Origin: an uncultured Verrucomicrobiales bacterium
Lineage (GTDB): Bacteria; Verrucomicrobiota; Verrucomicrobiia; Verrucomicrobiales; Akkermansiaceae
Direction of reading: 5' to 3'
NCBI GenBank assembly: GCA_937916135.1
Contig: CALFTQ010000147.1
Coordinates: forward strand, 1-16,341
DNA: 16,341 bases
Numbering within the stretch: position 1 is the stretch's first letter; each line of letters opens with the position of its first letter. The notes under the pieces were generated by a model. It made no database searches and was not told the DNA's origin. It was given only the letters and a program-made list of their open reading frames with translations. A program made the translations under genes and the position numbers. Positions 9,201-13,813 of the stretch are shown here, piece after piece.

Positions 9201-9854
9201 GAGCTCATCATTCACCCCGGCGGCCACGTTAATCCTACCATAGCCCATGCTGCGCAGGCGGCGGGCCAGATTGAGCAGCAACTCGCGGCCGGCCTCGCCT
9301 TCCAGGCGGTCATCGTCCTCCAGCAGAGCCTCCAGCACCCACTGGATTTCTTCCTCGGTGAGCTGCAAGTCTTCATCCGCAGAGGCCATGCGGGTCAGCA
9401 TATCCTCCAGCTTGCTGCTGCCCACGCGCCAATCGGCATTCAACCAGCGCCGGCTGTATACCTCAGCCCAGGCTTCCTCATAGGCCACAGCCACAGGCTT
9501 GCCGGCTTCGCGCAGCTCACGCGCGCGATTCCGGGCCTCCAGGCGCAGAGCCGCCTGGCGTTCCAGCCGAGCATGCATGATAGCCGCACTGCTGCGCAGG
9601 GCGGCATCCTGCTCTGCCGAATACACTTCCTCAAAGCGCTCCCCCTTAGCCCCGATGACGCGGATGACACGCGGAGCATTCTGCACCTCCTCCCTGGGCA
9701 TAACCCACCAGTAATCCAGCAGCTTCTGCTCCTGGGCCTGGGACACCCCGCCCACGGCAGCCAGAAAAAAGCCAAGCCACCCTAAGCGAACCGAACCATT
9801 GTTACATGGGCGGAACGATACCTGATTTCTTTTTTGCTGAGAGGTCATATGCAT
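243..9854 (-). CDS. Giant PEP-CTERM surface protein with autotransporter-type beta-helix repeats
   Basis: This gene encodes about 3203 residues and is predicted to be exported and held at the cell surface. Residues 1-40 form a signal peptide (hydrophobic LGWLGFFLAAVGGVSQA, likely cleaved after VSQA). Residues 41-260 are charged and mostly helical. Residues 261-360 are a Thr/Pro/Glu-rich linker. The rest is Gly/Thr/Asn-rich beta-strand repeat. Two copies match the autotransporter-associated strand repeat: KSGDALLILNTLNSFSGG from 1460 and KMGYGTAVIATDNSYSGG from 2278. Four diverged cassettes share a KxGxxxQ core, with the core strands starting at 637, 1118, 1863 and 2608. Residues 3179-3203 are a PEP-CTERM signal: VPEP, a hydrophobic stretch, then RRRRR. 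No outer-membrane barrel follows, so this is not a classical type V autotransporter. Such tails are normally handled by an exosortase; none is in this window. The reading frame is open to a GTG at 9896, but the predicted promoter -10 (9898-9903) makes that start unlikely. I chose the ATG at 9854. ATG 9848 and GTG 9872 (GGAG 7 bases upstream) are alternatives. A role as adhesin or surface-layer component is inference. Confidence 0.9.
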   Translation of the reverse strand: MHMTSQQKRNQVSFRPCNNGSVRLGWLGFFLAAVGGVSQAQEQKLLDYWWVMPREEVQNAPRVIRVIGAKGERFEEVYSAEQDAALRSSAAIMHARLERQAALRLEARNRARELREAGKPVAVAYEEAWAEVYSRRWLNADWRVGSSKLEDMLTRMASADEDLQLTEEEIQWVLEALLEDDDRLEGEAGRELLLNLARRLRSMGYGRINVAAGVNDELMVRFAESLRHGKGSMAAYRDAMFKTFRDRVMHHALIGYRAPWGMGAGGTKTYRQATITLTTTAGTGNTPQQPTQLTTLTASPHYTAPGLNGTPAATTDFLATAPVLPADSRTEEETEEDSTGEDEAEKLTLPPAPPMLLRSFSLRSVGAVALAAEDPVAQADDSVLTVSDAAALYFKNDGLTTSGNTQIRRSGRSYTVSTPGSYKGTISWTNRNTSNTYYWQGSSNLSSFKSNVASASGGLAGEYNRIVLEEGAELYIGGSDYKGTIEIQGGDTVIGSYDTTAGTTILGNLTGSGDLLLRGHNTSGTSTFEFTGTDTEDWFDGTLYMTANGGSVVLNISDERWQNTVVNLTRDADFSDSKLDSTGSQPAGISLQLKGDAAVKGLDAGDASTTVTGSYALTLGSDENADYSCSGTLGENLQLVKVGSNIQSFTQAAALDAVQVQAGVLVFDAALTTTTLSLEAGALRTAGDVTADELNLYGGASWTLGSSVTMGDAAISVLNLQNGAITLGSANGSDWNLAGASIDMSAVAAQFGNQAIFTLDGADLDTGSSLTFTGLGDSIRVGGEYVLATSASGWSGSSYADTVVELQTENAAYTGALTLNARNELVIRVDSVVIPSLEVPDGERLWIHRFESAAGHQDGELEGLRNATFVSANPLSWRGTAENDQLKLNNIILNPGAEVYIRDGEGTRFPDGFTLQRYDFQYDGRITVRPGASAAAINAECSWVDMVFNGELEGSGVLKFVTHCSADYSTVFNFVAPERVEADWFSGTVQLRAPRGGRVQLNIGQPVSGTGVDTRWDNVVFDLTNTADTTSVYDNRRNTANDMVLGIVGDARILGIKGSSSSAGLVPDGGEHTLILGTDGESYSFAGRVGSGRFYNGGQYNSTAEGGTPASNIAGYALSITKVGSNTQTFTGSVSLDTLRVENGTLALTGSSGVKTLELLAGGTLQTAGLEVLSSITLQGGAAWDMTSAFDASENLIYVENLAGGQSVNLGGSGWTTAAALDFSESGLAAYDSHPAFTLRSLEDFTVGDKLNILGVSDSLGTGSVISLYGGKSEWTGYEGKEVIITTMAQNSYTGEYFVDSAGNLSVRLLSATDTPGADPVSDGYIWSGEADNTGGRYTDECFSLGMVLGRVWRADGSADNTGWHEQSIPGASRGVYVNGQTAIFADTDVHGEAVTDDARDVILRGQVAPGSILVRAEQNAAVSGTEEATIYYGYAFTTAAGQSGSIIDVSPEHRTKITKSGDALLILNTLNSFSGGVEVQDGGLYLGTEGAAGSGTLVFHTDRDWNLKIADRAGDSASTTEAFHGGVLMVSYLHSDQDENNNVSAYRSGTVANDIVLKSYEDGEDNQFTISFGRAAYNVRPGGNNHFNVPRHWRTLTLSGAMVGTGSRKDTLVLEGYSSTWANFRDQSYVTVFRFNEHTAGSAYTDNAANRFSGTIKLENAINTSPLDSNKTENRTAGTTQVRLEGDKFIHAHLDMSRQVEDMSAYDGSGATPRQTYNNILVVDGGQASLRGLSADFRGSGYYYNPTGDSDDMEKRRSYLSSMAQNDEVWHVRTVASSYGTLNLGESGDTATYVYSGAMGFDQTYTLIGQGHVSWGDGFDQSTDPGSSTASAVIANPTSTAQNEQFNAAYNGGAPTSGVEALSVVKRGGSSQYIHTAKLNDVSLFAGTLGFNNLELTGNMNLVGGTHLELGVTGQVDDNNNWKEITATASSLLSADGKSYRVNQTSREVRVEAGKTLTVYTPKVAASADIQTAWVAGDLTLAENAALTFVVNGVVPSTQKTPVLLDVDGTLAILNNTGITINFEGVNFSTSEFENHTYYLAAANEITVGGADSRNFTDRIISLGYGYFGILDTLDDSGGDHPSGDSRDYLVMQVAGDPRHTWAGRTDLSGVNYTWTAAVSDDTGFDYRWKENTVFRQGDIVLFGNLYVPTEWEDDKTLSSSQSVRVSTELAPGTPVKQKETEKLANGSQQQFWVDDLTGSAAGYQKVLIEGDVAPLAVVINSDYLQNENGDGMTYAYRDDSTHYFFYGSGTIRDALPDELQNKPYTTQGEWQTTVQKMGYGTAVIATDNSYSGGTLLQGGRIVMQHANALGRGGVTIVNAHTGQGGQYAPALQGDFTDDRSAQDWVDRIGSGNTGAYTGEAMSTATIINPVTVNAYVNPDNPDYNALVDGRVANAHDHKLVLKTLTGESDTVLVLEGHSVDASAKDTYAAQGLNVDLNRYTYAVFKVLDPSRFLGTIQMDGNVWGVTDENAHGGKVQLEMMTTVKSDNGADWLNSSVDLSIKFGTERTVLALDAVVGNGAADVQTAQVNVLQGGGNYGAFINSSVLNMSESKTVTLEIAGMKNGDYDGALGYGAFQRTTDYGDSSEHDSVPVGYEDYHLGCEGHGSLNVLKKGNATTQSVYSAWLNELTVEGGVFSVDKDLVVRSISSGAGKRVFIGSVADDTSVYALTVGAGGILAMDNGSLQQNSLAGIKAGITTDNQGFVNLLDGATLSAQSDWFTDTPLDIANGAHVTVNTHEYTPTAYINEGKDMLGSYEHSHIIQLLGRMSGHGVNLEFNNEQISAGTAVFQDTVDLSYTGSTGAQMGYVALKDIHQVTGDISVEDMTVLQVRDSNAAAMDSTANIDAFINGDNAAMQFVDGVTDQYINRVQLERGGHILLGGEMQSSLENAESASGRLESLNMNQVELDITNRYMAGADGASAENVTGSLDNLDLVKNESARSMRVGGTVADRTDAANVRISTLATQENYQNLELHDVNLNSSIVQLHEECSLNLAEAVLVDANSAVVGSQGHDPLRASQQFQVAQRVQGLGEVLASASVADASETTTVGLQTTVMLTTADTRTVYTSENGNEVLHVYANQFQDVNVTGSGLTLVLADDLYAQAHRLGMEFIAIEVGGETGRFLFEETNPGAIVDGVLGDGENFVLTDTSGRQLSDEWVVSSTVSSVVGAKVSTHMLWIRVPEPATSTLGLLALTTLAARRRRRS
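246..320 (-). other. PEP-CTERM sorting signal (coding segment)
   Basis: The last 25 codons of the giant gene encode the three parts of a PEP-CTERM signal: the VPEP motif, a hydrophobic segment (TSTLGLLALTTLAA) and a basic end of five arginines and a serine. In characterised and predicted systems this tail is recognised by an exosortase membrane transpeptidase that removes it and passes the protein on to the envelope or to extracellular matrix. The motif is textbook, so the call rests directly on the sequence. The exosortase must lie elsewhere in the genome. Confidence 0.9.
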
Positions 9855-9897
9855 GGAAACGAAGTCAAGCACCAAGCTTCTCCGGACTAATACCACG

Positions 9898-9925
9898 ATT
9901 CTATCAGAGCATGTGTATATATCAA
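9898..9925 (-). promoter_or_regulatory. Candidate sigma70-type promoter of the giant gene
   Basis: On the minus strand a -35 TTGATA (9925-9920) is followed after 16 bases by a -10 TAGAAT (9903-9898). The same TAGAAT -10 hexamer occurs before the genes at 13814 and 15084. Transcription would start near 9891, giving a leader of about 37 bases to the ATG at 9854 and placing the upstream GTG (9896) outside the transcript. Confidence 0.5.
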
Positions 9926-10095
<170 letters not shown>

Positions 10096-10168
10096 GTACA
10101 TTTCCTCTCAAAAAAAGCGGAACGGGCGCATAAGCACTCGTATCCCAAAGTTTGAGAAAGGTGCTCGG

Positions 10169-10290
10169 TAAATTGATGTTTGTTGTTCTCGGAGCACAGG
10201 ACTTTCCTGTCTCGGCGTAGCCCATAGGACGAAGACGGAAGCGCCAATTAAGTGCACCGTGATTTCGGGACTGAAGTCCCGTGCTCCGAC
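10169..10290. repeat. REP/BIME-like palindromic repeat, copy 1
   Basis: The right end contains the palindrome CGGGACTGAAGTCCCG (10266-10281; 6-bp stem, TGAA loop) followed by TGCTCCGAC. The left end has a 29-base flank (10169-10197) ending in CGGAGCAC, then a second small hairpin, ACAGGA/TCCTGT around CTT (10196-10210). The left flank matches the reverse complement of 14880-14908 at 26 of 29 bases. The 19-base segment before the right palindrome (10247-10265) matches the spacer of the second copy at 14 of 19. Paired, inverted short palindromes in intergenic DNA are typical of REP elements mobilised by RAYT-type transposases; no such transposase is in this window. Confidence 0.75.
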
Positions 10291-10393
10291 AATGTTTCCC
10301 CGCAAATATCATTTTTTCGAGATGAAGCCCCCCTGTCATAAGCCGAAAAAATCCGAAATCCAGAATCCGACATTCAAAATCGTCCGTTTCTCC

Positions 10394-10422
10394 TTGCAAG
10401 CGCCCCGCGTGTGTGTTATTGT
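10394..10422 (+). promoter_or_regulatory. Candidate promoter of murA
   Basis: A -35-like TTGCAA (10394-10399) is separated by 17 bases from a -10-like TATTGT (10417-10422). The predicted start near 10429 gives a leader of about 34 bases. Both boxes are imperfect, so this is weaker than the other promoters called here. Confidence 0.35.
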
Positions 10423-10462
10423 ACAGTCATACTTCCAAACCAGAGAATCTCACACACACACC

Positions 10463-11764
10463 ATGGACAAGCTCATCGTAGAAGGCGGCACCAGACTCAG
10501 TGGTTCCGTCAATATCAGTGGTTCCAAAAACGCATCTCTTCCCATTCTTGCCGCAGCCCTGCTCACCGATGAGCCCGTGCGCATCACCCGAGTGCCGGAT
10601 GTATCCGACACGAACTACATGCTGCAGATTCTCAGCCAGCTGGGCTGCTCGGTAGAGCGCTCCAGCGGCACCGTGCGCATCGAATCCCCGGAGGGCATTT
10701 CCCACAAGGCCTCCTACGAACAGGTACGCAAGATGCGCGCCTCCATCTGCCTGCTGGGGCCGCTCATGGCCCGCATGAAGAAGTGCGTGCTTCCCCTGCC
10801 CGGCGGCTGCGTCATCGGCGACCGCCCGGTGGACCTCCACATCCGCGGTATCAAGGCACTGGGAGCCCGCGTGCAGGTAAAGGGCGGCAACCTCGTCATC
10901 GATGCCCCGAACGGGCTCATCGGCACCACCATTGATATGCGCGGCGACAGCGGCCCCACCGTGCTGGGCACGGACAATGTGATGATGGCCGCCGTGCTGG
11001 CCAAGGGCACCACCATCATCGAATCCGCCGCTCGCGAGCCCGAAGTGGTGGACCTGGCCAACTTCCTCAACAAGATGGGCGCCCGCATCGAAGGCGCCGG
11101 CTCCCGCACCATCACCGTGCACGGGGTGGAGAAGCTGCACGGCTGCGACCACACCGTCATCCCCGACCGCATTGAGGCCGGCACCTTCATGGTGGCCGCC
11201 GCCATGGTGAGCGATGGGCTCATGATCAACCGCGTGTGCCGCGCCCACATGAAGGCCATTTCCGACCTGCTCATCGAGTGTGGCCACCGAGTGGAATACA
11301 ATGAAGACGGCACCTCCGTGTTCGTGGCGCCCGGCGAGAACCCGCGCAGCGGCAAGATTCTCACCAACCCGTACCCGGAATACCCCACCGACATGCAGGC
11401 GCAGATGACGGCTCTCTTCGCCCTCACCCCCGGCATCAGCGTGGTGAAGGACACCATCTTCCCGCAGCGCTTCATGCACTGCTCTGAGCTCAAGCGCATG
11501 GGCGCCAACATCAAGGTGGACAGCGGCACCGCCATCATCACCGGCGTGAGCGGGCTTTCCGGCGCCCCGGTCATGGCCAGCGACCTGCGCGCCAGCGCCG
11601 CCCTGGTGCTTGCAGCCCTCGCGGCCGAAGGCACCACGGAGATTCACCGTCTCTACCACATCGACCGCGGTTACGAAATGCTCGATGAGAAGCTCATGAC
11701 CCTGGGCGCCAAGGTAAAACGCGTGCGCGACCTGGAGCAATCCGCCTTCGGCGAAGAAAACTAA
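10463..11764 (+). CDS. murA: UDP-N-acetylglucosamine 1-carboxyvinyltransferase (MurA)
   Basis: MurA transfers enolpyruvate from phosphoenolpyruvate to the 3'-OH of UDP-GlcNAc, the first committed step of peptidoglycan synthesis in the cytoplasm. The product is 433 residues, slightly longer than the E. coli enzyme, and spans the whole inside-out alpha/beta-barrel fold. Key residues are visible: Lys22-Asn23 in SGSKNASLP; the mobile-loop cysteine Cys116 in LPGGCVIGDRPVDLHI (equivalent to E. coli Cys115, the fosfomycin target); Asp310 in YPTDMQAQ (E. coli Asp305); DLRASAALVLA near 374; and Arg402 in YHIDRGYE (E. coli Arg397). The frame is open upstream to 10259, but similarity to MurA begins exactly at the ATG at 10463 (MDKLIVEGG) and the upstream codons overlap a REP-like repeat. 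There is no Shine-Dalgarno sequence; a short CA repeat sits directly before the ATG. A strong terminator follows, so murA appears monocistronic. Confidence 0.97.
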   Translation: MDKLIVEGGTRLSGSVNISGSKNASLPILAAALLTDEPVRITRVPDVSDTNYMLQILSQLGCSVERSSGTVRIESPEGISHKASYEQVRKMRASICLLGPLMARMKKCVLPLPGGCVIGDRPVDLHIRGIKALGARVQVKGGNLVIDAPNGLIGTTIDMRGDSGPTVLGTDNVMMAAVLAKGTTIIESAAREPEVVDLANFLNKMGARIEGAGSRTITVHGVEKLHGCDHTVIPDRIEAGTFMVAAAMVSDGLMINRVCRAHMKAISDLLIECGHRVEYNEDGTSVFVAPGENPRSGKILTNPYPEYPTDMQAQMTALFALTPGISVVKDTIFPQRFMHCSELKRMGANIKVDSGTAIITGVSGLSGAPVMASDLRASAALVLAALAAEGTTEIHRLYHIDRGYEMLDEKLMTLGAKVKRVRDLEQSAFGEEN

Positions 11765-11787
11765 GCCGTCCGGAACACATACTTTTC

Positions 11788-11823
11788 AGCAGCGGGGGCA
11801 GAAGCACCCGCTGCTTTTTCTTT
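11788..11823 (+). terminator. Rho-independent terminator of murA
   Basis: A perfect 9-bp stem, AGCAGCGGG (11788-11796) with CCCGCTGCT (11807-11815), encloses a 10-base loop and runs directly into TTTTTCTTT. It begins 23 bases after the murA stop codon and ends before the next promoter, so it should insulate murA from the downstream genes. Confidence 0.88.
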
Positions 11824-11845
11824 CCCTCGAAACTGAGCATTACGC

Positions 11846-11873
11846 TGGACATTGATTTTTTTTCAGTTATACT
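11846..11873 (+). promoter_or_regulatory. Promoter giving a probably leaderless transcript
   Basis: A -35 TGGACA (11846-11851) is followed after 16 bases by a -10 TATACT (11868-11873). The usual start distance places +1 at about 11879-11881, which is the A of the ATG at 11880. No room remains for a ribosome binding site, so a leaderless mRNA is predicted. Confidence 0.6.
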
Positions 11874-11879
11874 AGCCGC

Positions 11880-13007
11880 ATGAGCAAGTCTGAGTCTCCC
11901 TGTTACGGGCGCGTTATCATCATCAATGTCCTCTGCACTGCTGCCGCAGCGGGCATCGCGGCCAGCCAGGGAGCTCCTGTGCTCAGCACAGCTCTGTTCA
12001 TAGCGGCACTCATGCTGCTGTGCAATGAAGCGTGGTACCGGGCAGCGGCTCTACCCGCCCTGGTTGTGGCGCTCATCGGGCAACTACGCAAAACCAGTGG
12101 AGAGAAGCAGGAAAAACGCGACAGGATGGCACTCCGGCTCAGTTCCTGCGTGCTGCTGCTGGTGCCGCATCTCATCTTCGGGATTCTGTATGGGGCAGAC
12201 ACCCTCACCCAGGGAAAGGCCGCTGCAGAACTGGGCATCTGCATCAGCCATGCGGTATTTGCCTGCGCCTTTGCTGCCCCGGCCCTGCTCTGGCTCATTG
12301 CCCAGGTGGGCACCGTCTTCCCTTTGTCTGTGGAGCAGATTTTTGTGCGCGATGAGTTCATTCCCGACAAGTCTGCCACACCGGACAAACTGACGCCAGC
12401 ACCGCAGGGAGAATCAGAGCACCAGCCCCGCCACCCACAGCTCCGCGCCATAGCCGGGGAACTTCTCTATTACGGGCGCCCTGAACCGGGCGCCACAAAC
12501 GCACACGCCCGCACCCATGCCACCATCGGCTACTGCGCTCTGCCCATTGTGCTCATCCTGGCGGCACTGGCACTCAACAGCTACGAACAGTCAGCCCTTA
12601 TCTCGGGGGTATGCGGGGCGCTGGCTGTCATTTTCGGCAGGGTGTGCTATACACTCATCAGCGAACCCGCGGCCTGGCAGCGTAAACTCAGCCGGGTGGA
12701 ATACGCCTTCACCGCCACAACTGCCTACATAGCAGAGGGCGATGAACTCCGCACCTTCACCATCGATTCCACGCTGAACATCCAGCACGAAGAGGCCGAT
12801 GCCAACACCGGCAACCTTTACCTCACCCAATCCGGCAAACTCGGAGCCACCATGAGCAAGCTGCTCGGCAACAATCTCCGGATTAATGACAGCCGCAGCA
12901 CAAGCGACCTGAAGGCGCCCCTCTGCGGTTTCTTCCACGTACGCAACGGAGTTCAGCTCTGCCAGCAATTGAACCAACTCCGGGAGCAACATGAATCAGC
13001 CGACTGA
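11880..13007 (+). CDS. Multi-pass membrane protein with probable C-terminal bacterial PH-like domain
   Basis: The product has 375 residues and I do not recognise a specific function. The N-terminal half has hydrophobic segments at about 10-28, 33-48, 52-68, 85-104 and 116-142, then a hydrophilic linker (155-188). Near 192 comes GELLYYGRPEPG, resembling the GE-LL-GRP motif that opens many bacterial PH-domain (DUF304-like) membrane proteins, followed by two more membrane segments (214-232, 237-257). The last 105 residues look like a small beta-rich domain: YAFTATTAYIAEG, then NTGNLYLTQSGK, then a closing helix after GFFHVRNGVQ. That order fits a bPH domain; it is a pattern judgement, not a profile hit. 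The gene starts at the ATG placed at the predicted transcription start and overlaps the next gene by 17 bases, so the two are probably co-translated and work in the same membrane. Confidence 0.8.
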   Translation: MSKSESPCYGRVIIINVLCTAAAAGIAASQGAPVLSTALFIAALMLLCNEAWYRAAALPALVVALIGQLRKTSGEKQEKRDRMALRLSSCVLLLVPHLIFGILYGADTLTQGKAAAELGICISHAVFACAFAAPALLWLIAQVGTVFPLSVEQIFVRDEFIPDKSATPDKLTPAPQGESEHQPRHPQLRAIAGELLYYGRPEPGATNAHARTHATIGYCALPIVLILAALALNSYEQSALISGVCGALAVIFGRVCYTLISEPAAWQRKLSRVEYAFTATTAYIAEGDELRTFTIDSTLNIQHEEADANTGNLYLTQSGKLGATMSKLLGNNLRINDSRSTSDLKAPLCGFFHVRNGVQLCQQLNQLREQHESAD

Positions 13008-13665
13008 AGCTCCGTCCCCGGAAGCAGGCAGACAGGCGCCAGCCCCGGGGTGCTGCATCATAGGCGCGATTGTCACAGCCCTGCTCGGGCTTTTGAGCGC
13101 GCCCATCTGCTGGGTTCTCAGGGACGGGCTGCTGGGCGCCTACCCCAGTTCCGGCATGGGAGCCGTGTCTCATTTCTTCCGGAGCATGATGTGGGGGCTG
13201 TGGCCGGTGGCCACCCTGGTGCTGCTGCTGACAAGCTGCCGTTCCCGCAAGCTGCGGTGCATCTGCCTGGGCCTGCTGGGCGTCTGCATCCTCATTTTCA
13301 TGATTCCCCTGGTCTATGCCAGAGCCTATATTGATTACATGGACTCCCCCTTCCGGCGCAGCGAGAGCATAACCCTCTGGCAGCAAGGCATAGGCCGCAC
13401 CTACCACTGGCCTGCCGACACTGATGCCCAGAAGAGTGACAAAATCTGGCAAGACTGGGAAATCGCCCACAACAGCACCCACTGCTGGCGCAATCGCAGG
13501 GGATGCATCGACCTCCCGATTGCGCAATGCGAACTGTACCACGCCACCATCCGCTGGGATGAAACGCAGGTAGAAATCACCAACCACGCCGGCACCTTCA
13601 CCCGCCCCCGCAACGAGCAGGATGCCCGGCTCCTGAATTATATCTTGCGCACACTGGGCAAATAA
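12991..13665 (+). CDS. Uncharacterised membrane protein with C-terminal soluble domain
   Basis: The product has 224 residues and its family is not recognised. A Pro/Ala-rich N-terminus is followed by hydrophobic segments at about 21-43, 66-82 and 88-110, with a basic stretch SCRSRKLRC (82-90) between the last two that suggests a cytoplasmic loop there. Residues 111-224 are hydrophilic, with several Trp and Cys (WQDWEIAH, HCWRNRRGC) and a short run of predicted strands ending in a helix (EQDARLLNYILRTLG). The ATG lies 17 bases inside the preceding gene in another frame, an arrangement typical of translational coupling. Function is probably linked to the preceding bPH-like membrane protein. A signal-peptide protein is unlikely because the first hydrophobic segment lacks a clear cleavage site. 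No convincing terminator follows. Confidence 0.75.
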   Translation: MNQPTEAPSPEAGRQAPAPGCCIIGAIVTALLGLLSAPICWVLRDGLLGAYPSSGMGAVSHFFRSMMWGLWPVATLVLLLTSCRSRKLRCICLGLLGVCILIFMIPLVYARAYIDYMDSPFRRSESITLWQQGIGRTYHWPADTDAQKSDKIWQDWEIAHNSTHCWRNRRGCIDLPIAQCELYHATIRWDETQVEITNHAGTFTRPRNEQDARLLNYILRTLGK

Positions 13666-13744
13666 CGCGCCCCCCCTGCCGGAGCCTTCACCTTGCCCAC
13701 ATGGCGCGCGCCGCCCGATTTTCAGCAGATTCCCCTTTTCTTAC

Positions 13745-13772
13745 TTGACCTGAATCAATTTATGGCTAGAAT
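13745..13772 (+). promoter_or_regulatory. Sigma70-type promoter
   Basis: A -35 TTGACC (13745-13750), a 16-base spacer and a -10 TAGAAT (13767-13772). The predicted transcription start near 13779 leaves about 35 bases before the ATG at 13814. This implies that the secreted-protein gene downstream is transcribed separately from the membrane-protein pair. Confidence 0.6.
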
Positions 13773-13813
13773 GGAGTAAAGCGGCTTTATCATTCCAACT
13801 CTCTCCACAGCAC

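Noticed and set aside
243..9854. Classical type V autotransporter
   Set aside because: The strand repeats suggest it, but there is no C-terminal beta-barrel; the protein ends in a PEP-CTERM signal instead.
10427..11740. Minus-strand open frame of 437 codons
   Set aside because: It mirrors murA, whose catalytic residues are all in place on the plus strand; the antisense product is His/Gly/Ala-rich shadow sequence.
13666..13720. Terminator after the membrane-protein pair
   Set aside because: CGCGCC and GGCGCG could pair across a 31-base loop, and GGCGCGCGCC is self-complementary, but no T-run follows, so the evidence is too weak.
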